DNA from: Paenibacillus_I sp035510375
GTDB lineage: Bacteria > Bacillota > Bacilli > Paenibacillales > Paenibacillaceae
Length of the DNA: 64,000 bases
Assembly: GCF_035510375.1 (NCBI RefSeq)
Contig: NZ_DATKHG010000055.1
Strand: one strand, 5' to 3'
The notes under the pieces: model-generated
Databases searched by the model: none
Seen by the model: the letters and a program-made list of their open reading frames with translations, nothing else
Told to the model about the DNA's origin: nothing
Program-made: the position numbers and the translations under genes
In this document: positions 33,787 through 41,336 of the stretch, one piece after another
How positions within the stretch are numbered: position 1 is the stretch's first letter
Layout of the letters: each line of letters begins with the position of its first letter

Positions 33787-35552
33787 TACAAGGGATTGGC
33801 GCATCCGCAGGCATCGCAATCGGCAAAACGTTCGTTTTGCCGAATTGGGAGTGGGATTTGCCCGAGCAGAAAATCGATGTGCCGGATTTGGCCAAGGAGT
33901 TCGAGCGGCTGTATGAAGGCATCCGCACCTCGAAGCATGAAATCGAGCAAATCAAGGATGAGTTGGCCGAGGTGGTAGGCACCGAGGAACGGAACATTTT
34001 TGACGCGCACCTCGCCATTCTGAACGATCCGGTATTCATGAATGAAATACAGGGCATCATCAAGCGGCAGTACAAGGCGGCGGAGGTAGCCGTCAAAGAG
34101 GCGATCGATCATTTTGTGACGATGTTCGATCTTCTTGACGACGAGTACATGAAGGAACGGGCCATCGATATCAAGGACGTCGGCAACCGGCTGTTGAAGC
34201 ATTTGCTGGGCGCGCCGGAAATAACGCTTCCGTCCGACACGCAGCCGTTTATTCTGGTGGCGAAAGAGATTTCCCCTTCCCAGCTTGCCCATCTGAATCC
34301 GCAGCATGTGCTCGGCATCGCGACGGTTACCGGAAGCACCACGTCGCACTCGGCAATCATGGCCAGAGCGCTCGGCATTCCGCTGGTGGTCGGCCTTGAT
34401 GTGGATCTGGAGGAGCTTGTCGTGACAGGCGACCGGATGGTGCTCGACGGCGGAACCGGCGTTGTCATTTTGAATCCGACAACCGAGCAGATCGATGCGT
34501 ATTCGGAGCTGCAGAACCGCCATGCCGAGCGTCAGGACAGCCTGAAGGCGATCGCCGGCTTGCGCGCGGTGACGCCGGACGGCAAGGAAATAGAGCTGGC
34601 CGCGAACATCAGCTCGCTCAAGGAGCTTGAGGTTGCACTGCAAGCCGGCGCGATGGGCGTCGGCCTGTTCCGCACCGAATTTCTGTACATGGACCGGAAC
34701 AGGTTCCCGGAGGAAGAGGAGCAATTTGAAGTGTACAAGGCGGTGGCGGAACGTCTGGACGGCAATCCGCTGATCATCCGCACGCTTGACATCGGCGGCG
34801 ACAAGCAGCTCGATTATTTCGAGGTGGGCCATGAGGAGAACCCGTTTCTCGGCTACCGCGCGATCCGGATCAGCCTGGACCGGAAGGACCTTTTCAAGAC
34901 GCAGCTTCGGGCCGTTCTGCGTGCCAGCGCGTTCGGCAGCGTGAAGGTGATGTACCCGCTGATCTCCTCGGTCGAGGAGGTGCGCGGCGCGAAGGCGGTT
35001 CTGGAGGAAGTGAAAGCGGAGCTGAACCGCGAAGGGAAGGCGTTCGACGACGGGATCCAGAACGGCATTATGATCGAGCTGCCGGCCGCGGTCTCGATTG
35101 CCGAGTTTTTGGCCGAAGAGGTCGATTTCTTCAGCATCGGCACGAACGATCTGGTTCAGTTCGCGTTGGCGGTCGACCGGATGAACGAGAAAATATGCCA
35201 CCTGTATCAGCCGTTTCATCCCGCCGTGCTGCGGATGCTGCGGACAACCGTCGAAGCGGCGAAGCGGAAAGGAATCCATGTCGGCGTTTGCGGCGAGCTT
35301 GCGGGCGATCCGAGGGCGCTTCCGCTGTGGCTCGCTTTGGATGTCGACGAGCTCAGCATGTCCTCGCATGCGATTCTGCCCATAAAAGAACGGCTGCTCT
35401 GCACGACGCGCAGAGACAGCCGCGAGCTGCTGAATCGTTTGGAAGCTTGCCGGACGGCGGGAGAGCTGATCGGCGAGCTGGAGGCGTTCAAGCAAGCCGT
35501 GGACACCGGTTTGCCGTCGGCCGCTCCCGAGGCCAGCGACTCCGGACGGTGA
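33783..35552 (+). CDS. ptsI: PTS enzyme I (phosphoenolpyruvate-protein phosphotransferase)
   Basis: ATG 33783 is behind GGTGGAGGAG and overlaps the EIICBA stop codon. The 589-residue protein has the N-terminal HPr-binding/phosphohistidine domain with GSTTSHSAIMARALGIP (active His189) and the PEP-binding barrel with GLFRTEFLYMDR, TLDIGGDKQL, ENPFLGYRAIRI, SIGTNDLVQFALAVDR and the Cys-containing VGVCGELAGDP. It is the general energy-coupling protein of the PTS. ptsH (HPr) is not in this operon, so HPr must be encoded elsewhere. Confidence 0.97.
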   Translation: MIQGIGASAGIAIGKTFVLPNWEWDLPEQKIDVPDLAKEFERLYEGIRTSKHEIEQIKDELAEVVGTEERNIFDAHLAILNDPVFMNEIQGIIKRQYKAAEVAVKEAIDHFVTMFDLLDDEYMKERAIDIKDVGNRLLKHLLGAPEITLPSDTQPFILVAKEISPSQLAHLNPQHVLGIATVTGSTTSHSAIMARALGIPLVVGLDVDLEELVVTGDRMVLDGGTGVVILNPTTEQIDAYSELQNRHAERQDSLKAIAGLRAVTPDGKEIELAANISSLKELEVALQAGAMGVGLFRTEFLYMDRNRFPEEEEQFEVYKAVAERLDGNPLIIRTLDIGGDKQLDYFEVGHEENPFLGYRAIRISLDRKDLFKTQLRAVLRASAFGSVKVMYPLISSVEEVRGAKAVLEEVKAELNREGKAFDDGIQNGIMIELPAAVSIAEFLAEEVDFFSIGTNDLVQFALAVDRMNEKICHLYQPFHPAVLRMLRTTVEAAKRKGIHVGVCGELAGDPRALPLWLALDVDELSMSSHAILPIKERLLCTTRRDSRELLNRLEACRTAGELIGELEAFKQAVDTGLPSAAPEASDSGR

Positions 35553-35573
35553 TCGGTCGAACGGACCGACAGG

Positions 35574-36107
35574 TTATTGCCGCTGCCCGGACTTAAGCGC
35601 GTCGACGAACGCTTTGCCGTAAGGCGGCAAATCCGGCGGCCTGCGCGCCGAGATGAGATTGCCGTCTACGACGACGGGCTCGTCCAGCCATTCTGCGCCA
35701 GCGTTCTCCATGTCGTCCCGGATGCCCGGGGTGGAGGTCACTTTGCGGCCTTCCAGGATTTTGGCCGAGATCAGCACCCAACCCGCATGGCAGATTTGTC
35801 CGATCGGCTTGCCGGCTTCGTCCATTTCGCGCACGAGCTGCAGCACCTTCGGATACCGCCTTATTTTGTCCGGCGCCCACCCGCCGGGCACGAGCAGGCC
35901 GTCGAAATCGGCGCTGCGCGCTTCATCGTACGACAGGTCGGCCACGGCCGGCACGCCGTACTTGCCGATATGCTTTTTCCCCTTCTCGGGACCGGCAAAA
36001 ACGACGTTCACGCCTTCCTCGCGCAGCCGGTATACGGGATACCAAAGCTCCAAATCTTCAAATTCGTCATCGACGAGCGATAATACGTTCATATGATCGA
36101 GCGGCAT
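35574..36107 (-). CDS. DJ-1/PfpI family protein
   Basis: Two ATGs stand side by side behind GGGAGGG; the second (36107) has the better spacing and gives 177 residues. HMNVLSLVDDEFEDLELWYP, then DFDGLLVPGGWAPD and IGQICHAGWVLISA with the nucleophile-elbow Cys show the PfpI/DJ-1 fold; STPGIRDDMENAGAEW and NLISARRPPDLPPYG complete it. Members act as deglycases, glyoxalases or peptidases; the specific reaction is unknown. It is convergent with ptsI. Confidence 0.9.
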   Translation of the reverse strand: MPLDHMNVLSLVDDEFEDLELWYPVYRLREEGVNVVFAGPEKGKKHIGKYGVPAVADLSYDEARSADFDGLLVPGGWAPDKIRRYPKVLQLVREMDEAGKPIGQICHAGWVLISAKILEGRKVTSTPGIRDDMENAGAEWLDEPVVVDGNLISARRPPDLPPYGKAFVDALKSGQRQ

Positions 36108-36173
36108 CATTTTCCCTCCCTGATTCGTATGATCGAATGCTTTTTCAAGTCCTATTGTAACGAAGGAGGTTCC

Positions 36174-36609
36174 ATGAAGCAAACGGGTAGCTCTGTCGGG
36201 CCCTTTTCGACGCGGGCCTTGCGCTGGCTGGCTCCGCTGGTGTGGATGGCGGTCATTTTCTGGTTTTCCTCGCGCGAGGGCGACGACCTGAACGGCTGGC
36301 TGCCCTGGTTTCAGCAGTGGATTCCCGGCATGTCGGGCTTTGATTGGGGACATTTCGTTTCCTATTTTATTCTTGCCGTCGCGTTCGCTTACGCTTTCGG
36401 CGGGGCGTCGCTGCGCTTGCGGACGAAAGCGGTCATCGTGCTTCTCTGCATGCTTTACGGCGTCACGGACGAGTACCAATCAGTCGTTTGTGCCCGGACG
36501 GGCTCCGGACGTGCAAGATCTCGTCAACGATACGATCGGCGCGTTTTTGGCGATGCTGGCCTTATCCGTTCCGCCGGTCCGCAACGTTTGGCGGCGAATC
36601 GCGTCCTAG
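36174..36609 (+). pseudogene. VanZ-like membrane protein, frameshifted
   Basis: The start (behind GAAGGAGG) encodes APLVWMAVIFWFSSREGDDL, FDWGHFVSYFILAVAFAYAF and VIVLLCMLYGVTDEY, the VanZ pattern. At GACGAGTACCAATCAGTCG an extra A shifts the frame. The proper continuation QSFVPGRAPDVQDLVNDTIG, then AFLAMLAL, lies in the next frame and stops at 36609. One base restores a normal VanZ protein of about 145 residues, so this is either a recent mutation or a sequencing error. Confidence 0.8.
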
Positions 36610-36759
36610 TCCGATCGCCGGCCGATCGCCGGCGTTAAGCCAAAAATTACAACCTCCCGGCTTGAAGGAGTTTCCGAGGGTCTGGTCGAATACCTTTATC
36701 GTTACGAATGCGCCTTTACCGAGGCGACATTCGCGCTTTAGTATGAAGGAGTGACCGAT

Positions 36760-37173
36760 TTGCAGAAAAGGTGCCCTTGCGGAAACGATATGTACATCAG
36801 AATGCGCACAGTGATTTATTCGGGCAGGGTGGAAATCGACAACGTGCCGGTTTATTCCTGTCCGGTGTGCAGCAGAAGCGAGGTGTTCCCCGAGGTGAAG
36901 CCGGATTTGACCGGGCTGATCGGAAGGCTGGGCGCCAAGCCGGAGAAGCAAACCTTTTCGTTCAACGAATGGAATGAATGGGCGGACGTGTTGCTGAAGG
37001 CTTGTTCGGACAAAAAGCAGCCCGATCGGTCGGATGTCAACCGTCTCATTGAGGAACGCGTAAACGCTTTGCTGGATATGTATCTGCTGGCCGATTCGCT
37101 GAACGACGCCGCTTGGCGGGAAGAACTGCAGAAGCGGCTGTCCCAGTTCAGCCGACAGGTGCCGAATACATAA
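36760..37173 (+). CDS. YgiT/YokU-type zinc-ribbon protein (137 aa)
   Basis: A GTG at 36751 and a TTG at 36760 are in frame; AAGGAG at 36746-36751 fits the TTG (8 bases). The N-terminal 50 residues form a YgiT-type zinc ribbon: KRCPCGNDMYIRMRTVIYSG, then VPVYSCPVCSRSEVFPEV, with two CxC/CxxC pairs. The C-terminal part (SDVNRLIEERVNALLDMYLL, WREELQKRLSQF) is helical, with a short coiled-coil character. DNA or partner binding is inferred. It lies between the broken vanZ gene and ccpA. Confidence 0.78.
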   Translation: MQKRCPCGNDMYIRMRTVIYSGRVEIDNVPVYSCPVCSRSEVFPEVKPDLTGLIGRLGAKPEKQTFSFNEWNEWADVLLKACSDKKQPDRSDVNRLIEERVNALLDMYLLADSLNDAAWREELQKRLSQFSRQVPNT

Positions 37174-37239
37174 ACCGTCCGTAGGCCGCCGACTCTTCCC
37201 CGTTGCCCGTGCGCATTGCGAAAAGTAAAAAATTGTCGT

Positions 37240-37256
37240 ATCATTACGGTAATGAT
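37240..37256. promoter_or_regulatory. Palindrome in the ccpA promoter region (candidate operator)
   Basis: ATCATTAC-G-GTAATGAT is a perfect 8-1-8 palindrome. A plausible promoter (TTGCGA 37217-37222, 16 bases, TATCAT 37239-37244) overlaps its left arm, so a bound dimer would block it. The cognate regulator is unknown; the form recalls Fur/Zur-type boxes. Confidence 0.5.
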
Positions 37257-37312
37257 TTGTTTTCACAGTGAACGGCCCCAGAACAAAATATGAATTAATG
37301 GAGAGAAGGCAC

Positions 37313-38317
37313 GTGACGGTAACCATTTACGATGTAGCAAGAGAAGCAGGCGTTTCCATGGCCACGGTATCCCGGGTCGTGAACAACAATCCGAACGTCA
37401 AGCCGCAAACGCGCAAGAAGGTATTCGAGGCGATCGAGCGGCTCGGCTATCGGCCGAACGCGGTTGCCCGCGGCTTGGCCAGCAAAAAAACGACTACGGT
37501 AGGGGTCGTCATTCCCGACATCTCCAATGCGATTTTCGCGGAAGTAGCCCGCGGAATCGAAGATATCGCCAATATGTATCACTACAATATCATTCTATGC
37601 AATGCCGACAAGCGCAAGGAAAAGGAAATCCGCGTCGTGAACACGCTGCTTGAGAAGCAGGTGGACGGGCTGCTCTTCATGGGCGGGACGGTGACGGACG
37701 AGCATCTGCAGGCGTTCAAGACGGCGAACGTGCCGATCGTGCTGTGCGCGACGACGGACGAGCACGGCACGATGCCGGCGGTCGATATCGACCATGAGGC
37801 GGCCGCTTACGATGCCGTGAAGGCATTGATCGAGCGAGGCCACAAATCGATTGCGATGATCAGCGGAACATTGCAGGATCCGGCAAACGGCTATGCGCGT
37901 TTCCAAGGCTATAAGCGGGCGCTTGTGGATGCGGGCATCGCCTACGACGAAGACTATGTGCGCGTCGGCAATTACCGCTACGAATCGGGCGTCGATGCGA
38001 TGAAATATTTCCTGGAGCTTCCTGACCGTCCGACGGCCGTATTTTCCGCAACGGACGAAATGGCGATCGGCGCGGTGCACTGCATCCAGGATTTCGGTCT
38101 CAAGGTGCCGGAGGACATTTCGGTCATCAGCGTCGACAACACCCGGATGGCTTCCATGGTGCGTCCGAAGCTTTCCTCGGTCGCCCAGCCGATGTACGAT
38201 ATCGGCGCCGTGTCGATGCGTCTGTTGACGAAGCTGATGAAAAAGGAGAACGTCGAGCAGGCGCGCGTCATTTTGCCGCACGAGCTCATTTCCCGGCAAT
38301 CCGTCGCGGCGCTTTGA
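37313..38317 (+). CDS. ccpA: Catabolite control protein A
   Basis: GTG at 37313 lies 9 bases behind GGAG and gives 334 residues, exactly the usual CcpA length; an ATG at 37298 has no ribosome binding site. The LacI-type HTH reads VTIYDVAREAGVSMATVSRV, with the hinge helix YRPNAVARGLASKK. The effector domain shows VGVVIPDISNAIFAEVARGI, RGHKSIAMISG and SVISVDNTRMASMVRPKLSS. The residues facing HPr-Ser-P in CcpA (the region after IAEVARGIEDIA) are well kept. It represses and activates carbon genes by binding cre sites; a candidate cre lies before acsA in this window. Confidence 0.95.
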   Translation: MTVTIYDVAREAGVSMATVSRVVNNNPNVKPQTRKKVFEAIERLGYRPNAVARGLASKKTTTVGVVIPDISNAIFAEVARGIEDIANMYHYNIILCNADKRKEKEIRVVNTLLEKQVDGLLFMGGTVTDEHLQAFKTANVPIVLCATTDEHGTMPAVDIDHEAAAYDAVKALIERGHKSIAMISGTLQDPANGYARFQGYKRALVDAGIAYDEDYVRVGNYRYESGVDAMKYFLELPDRPTAVFSATDEMAIGAVHCIQDFGLKVPEDISVISVDNTRMASMVRPKLSSVAQPMYDIGAVSMRLLTKLMKKENVEQARVILPHELISRQSVAAL

Positions 38318-38455
38318 CCGGTCTGTCCGCGTGCGTTTAAAGTCATGCCATGCAACGGCTTCGTCCTCTTAACAGACGGCGGAGCCGTTTTACGTTTACA
38401 GGCTGCGGGGGCGCGCGGAACTTATTCGGCAAATGATGAAAGGAGACGATTCATT

Positions 38456-39157
38456 TTGAGATACGGCAAAATCGGCATAATGGGCGCGATGACGGAGGAA
38501 ATCGAGCTGCTGCACCGCCACGTCGACGCAAAACATAAACGTTCCAAGGCGGGAATCGACTATGTGGAGGGAACGCTGCACGGCAAGCAGGTGGTATTCT
38601 GCAAATCGGGTGTGGGCAAAGTCAATGCCGCGGTGTGCACCCAGGTGTTGATCGATCAGGGCGTGGACTGCGTATTGTTCACGGGAGTGGCCGGCGCGCT
38701 GGATCCGGAGCTTGAGGTCGGAGACATCGTCATTTCAACAAGCTGCATGCAGCACGATATGGACGTAACGCCGCTCGGTTTTCCCCGCGGGGTCATCCCG
38801 TTCCAGGATCGGCCTTCCGATTTCGCGGCCGACCGGGCCCTCGTCGAGATGGCTGTCCAAGCGGCGGAAACGCTGTATCCGGGCAACTACCGCACCGGCA
38901 AAATATTGTCCGGCGACCAGTTCATCGCGAGCCGCGACACGGTCCGCTTTCTTCGCGAAGAAATGCACGGCACCTGCGCCGAGATGGAAGGGGCCGCTCT
39001 CGCCCAGGTATGCGCCATGAACGGCGTTCCCTATGTCGTCATCCGGTCGATGTCGGACAAGGCGGACGGCGGCGCGCCCGACAGCTTCGAGGCGTTTACC
39101 GTCCGGGCGGCCAATCGTTCCTATGCGATGATCGAGGAAATGCTGAAGCGTATGTGA
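38456..39157 (+). CDS. mtnN: 5'-methylthioadenosine/S-adenosylhomocysteine nucleosidase
   Basis: TTG start 10 bases behind AGGAG; 233 residues. KIGIMGAMTEEIELLHRHVD, VVFCKSGVGKVNAAVCTQVL and LFTGVAGALDPELEVGDIVI are the purine nucleosidase fold. AEMEGAALAQVC holds the catalytic/ribose-binding Met-Glu pair and RSMSDKADGGA the catalytic Asp. The enzyme recycles MTA and SAH in the cytosol, linking methylation and polyamine synthesis. It forms a single-gene unit with a terminator. Confidence 0.95.
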   Translation: MRYGKIGIMGAMTEEIELLHRHVDAKHKRSKAGIDYVEGTLHGKQVVFCKSGVGKVNAAVCTQVLIDQGVDCVLFTGVAGALDPELEVGDIVISTSCMQHDMDVTPLGFPRGVIPFQDRPSDFAADRALVEMAVQAAETLYPGNYRTGKILSGDQFIASRDTVRFLREEMHGTCAEMEGAALAQVCAMNGVPYVVIRSMSDKADGGAPDSFEAFTVRAANRSYAMIEEMLKRM

Positions 39158-39177
39158 GCGATGGTGCAATGAACATG

Positions 39178-39213
39178 CAAGGCGCGGATCAATGGATCCG
39201 CGCCTTGCTTTGC
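39178..39213 (+). terminator. Intrinsic terminator of mtnN
   Basis: CAAGGCGCGGATC pairs with GGATCCGCGCCTTG around a 2-3 base loop, followed by CTTTG; the tail is short but the stem very stable. Confidence 0.75.
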
Positions 39214-39236
39214 TGCCGGGTAATGATAAATACCCG

Positions 39237-40409
39237 CTATAAGTCCTGAACGGCGATCGCCTTTGTCTTGCGGTTGACGGCCTCGATTTCGGTGCGTCGG
39301 GGAATGGGCGTCCATGCGCTGACGTCGTCCAGCCATGTATCGGGCAATTGCACCGGGCTTTCCGGCGCCCAACGCCCGCGCCACTCGGCCGGCAGCGGCA
39401 GATCCGATGCGTTAAGCGCTTGCGCGATCGGATGGCCGGTCATCTCCAGCCACACGAGCGACCAGGCGCGCGGCACCACGCGCCAAATATCGTAGCCGCC
39501 GCCGCCGACCGCGACCCAGCGGCCGCCCGCATAGCGGTGCGCCAGGTCATGGATGACGGCGGGCATTTCGCGATAAATGGCCATGCTGCAATGGATGTGC
39601 GACAGCGGGTCGAAGGCGTGCGCGTCGCAGCCGTGCTGGCTGATGACGATGTCGGGCTTGAAGGCCGCCGCCGCTTTTTCCACCGTCTCCCGGAAGGTTT
39701 CGAGCCAGGAGTCATCCTCGGTATACGGCTCGACCGGCACGTTCACGCTCCGCCCGAAGCCCTCCCCGACGCCTTTCTCATGCACGAATCCGGTGCCGGG
39801 GAATAAATATTTGCCGGTCTCGTGGATCGAATAGGTGAACACGTCCGGATCGGCGTAGAACGCCCATTGCACGCCGTCGCCATGGTGCACGTCGGTGTCG
39901 ATATACAGCACCCGGGCTCCATACCGGCGGCGAATATCCGCGATGGCGACCGCCGCGTCGTTGTATACGCAGAAGCCGGAGCCGCGATCCGGAAAAGCGT
40001 GATGGAGCCCGCCGGCCATATGGTAGGCATGCTCGGCCCGGCCTGACATGACGAGCTCGGCCGCCAGTACGGATCCGCCCGCGATCAGTGAAGCGGCTGT
40101 ATGCATGCCGGGAAAAAAAGGCGTGTCTTCGGTGGTGAGGCCATACCGCTCCGCGGCGGCTATGTACGACGGGGCGGGCCGGTCAGCGCTTAAAGACTTG
40201 ACGTGCTCGATATAATCGGAACGGTGTATGAGCGACAGCAGCGCGTCGTCCGCCGCTTTCGGCCGGAGGCGGCAAGCGTCGTCCAGCGCTCCGCACTTGC
40301 GGAGCAGATCGGTGGCGAGCTCCAGGCGCTTCGGATTGAACGGGTGGCTGTCGTTGAATTTATAGCCGGCTTCTCCGGCATGGTGGATAAATGCGGCTCT
40401 CGCCGTCAT
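39237..40409 (-). CDS. acuC: AcuC-type protein deacetylase (histone deacetylase family)
   Basis: 390 residues with the zinc deacetylase landmarks in order: AYHMAGGLHHAFPDRGSGF with the charge-relay His136-His137, VLYIDTDVHHGDGVQWAF with zinc ligands Asp173 and His175, DIVISQHGCDAHAFDPLSH with the third zinc Asp, and GGGGYD near the C-terminus. In Bacillus AcuC removes acetyl groups from acetyl-CoA synthetase and so reactivates it. The acuA gene lies 66 bases upstream on the same strand and acsA is divergent, the classical grouping. Confidence 0.94.
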   Translation of the reverse strand: MTARAAFIHHAGEAGYKFNDSHPFNPKRLELATDLLRKCGALDDACRLRPKAADDALLSLIHRSDYIEHVKSLSADRPAPSYIAAAERYGLTTEDTPFFPGMHTAASLIAGGSVLAAELVMSGRAEHAYHMAGGLHHAFPDRGSGFCVYNDAAVAIADIRRRYGARVLYIDTDVHHGDGVQWAFYADPDVFTYSIHETGKYLFPGTGFVHEKGVGEGFGRSVNVPVEPYTEDDSWLETFRETVEKAAAAFKPDIVISQHGCDAHAFDPLSHIHCSMAIYREMPAVIHDLAHRYAGGRWVAVGGGGYDIWRVVPRAWSLVWLEMTGHPIAQALNASDLPLPAEWRGRWAPESPVQLPDTWLDDVSAWTPIPRRTEIEAVNRKTKAIAVQDL

Positions 40410-40475
40410 GTTCGGTCAACGTCCTTTCCGCAAGGTTAGGGTCAAGGGCCGGTCGGCGGATGCCTGCATGCGCAA

Positions 40476-41108
40476 TCAATACATGAACCTGCCCCGGAAC
40501 CGCACCCGGTCGAACTGCTCGACGGAAGCGAGCGGGACGTCTTTCCCGATGCGCACCATCAGGCAGTTTGCCGGATGGGAGCATATTTCGGGATCGTCCG
40601 TCGCGTACCAGATCATGTCGACGGATTTCATCAGCTTTTCCATCATCGCCCGGTACTCCCAGACGTTAAGGCCGCTGGACTCCAGATCCCAATGCCAATA
40701 ATATTCGGTCGTGAAGACGATGACGTTCTCCAACTGACCGTCCGCGAAGGCGGTGCGGATCATCCTTTTGCCGAGGCCGACCCCCCGGTATGCATTCGCC
40801 ACCTCGATGGCGCCGAGCTCGATGAGATCCGCCATCCGGCCTTCCGACCAGCGTTCCAGCTCATCCGGATAATGGAACGTCACATAACCGACGATTACGC
40901 CGCCGTGCCTCGCCACGATGATCCGCCCCTCCGGCAGCTCCGCAATCTCAATCAGCGCTTCATGCTGCTCCTTCGGCCGGCGAAAAGCGTCGAGGTCGGC
41001 GTGCATCTCCAGATCGCTCAGCGTGTGGGGCGGCACGGGCCCTTCCACGGCAATCTCGCCGAGCGGAGAACGAAACGAATCGGCCTGAAACGATTTCCGG
41101 TGTTCCAC
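40476..41108 (-). CDS. acuA: AcuA protein acetyltransferase (GNAT)
   Basis: The GTG at 41108 gives VEHRKSFQADSF and 210 residues, the length of Bacillus AcuA; an in-frame ATG six codons upstream has no ribosome binding site, whereas AGAGGCG precedes the GTG. The sequence matches AcuA along its length: IAVEGPVPPHTLSDLEMHAD, FRRPKEQHEALIEIAELPEG, RWSEGRMADLIELGAIEVAN, AYRGVGLGKRMI (acetyl-CoA loop) and TTEYYWHWDLESSGLNVWEY. It acetylates the active-site lysine of AcsA and switches it off. The CBS/ACT gene acuB, which lies between acuA and acuC in B. subtilis, is missing here. Confidence 0.95.
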   Translation of the reverse strand: MEHRKSFQADSFRSPLGEIAVEGPVPPHTLSDLEMHADLDAFRRPKEQHEALIEIAELPEGRIIVARHGGVIVGYVTFHYPDELERWSEGRMADLIELGAIEVANAYRGVGLGKRMIRTAFADGQLENVIVFTTEYYWHWDLESSGLNVWEYRAMMEKLMKSVDMIWYATDDPEICSHPANCLMVRIGKDVPLASVEQFDRVRFRGRFMY

Positions 41109-41164
41109 GGTATCGCCTCTATTCATTCGAAGATAACCGTATCGTATCAAATAAGAGAACCGAA

Positions 41165-41206
41165 TGAAAGCGGTTGTAGGCGAACGGCGCGGCAGTATGC
41201 TATAAT
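41165..41206 (+). promoter_or_regulatory. acsA promoter with candidate CcpA (cre) site
   Basis: An extended -10 (TGCTATAAT, TATAAT at 41201-41206) serves acsA; no good -35 box is seen. TGAAAGCGGTTGTA at 41165-41178 agrees with the cre consensus TGWAANCGNTNWCA in 12 of 14 positions and covers the -35 region. Catabolite control of acsA/acuABC by CcpA is known in Bacillus subtilis. Confidence 0.5.
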
Positions 41207-41336
41207 CGGTGTGGCGCCATAGCGGCGGGAGGCGCGAGATTCGTTTGTTCCATTTCTGTGCGAAGCCAAACTGTAAGCGCATACTTTAGGACCGGCACAG
41301 CCCTGTCGTCCGTACTTGTGGGAGGTTGATGCGAAC

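Noticed and set aside
31873..35495. Antisense frames of 500-600 codons across the PTS genes
   Set aside because: Shadows of EIICBA and ptsI produced by GC-rich codon use; no motif and no start signals.
36081..36110. Longer PfpI protein starting upstream near 36479
   Set aside because: The extra residues are translated from the antisense of the VanZ gene and lack a ribosome binding site; GGGAGGG marks the short start.
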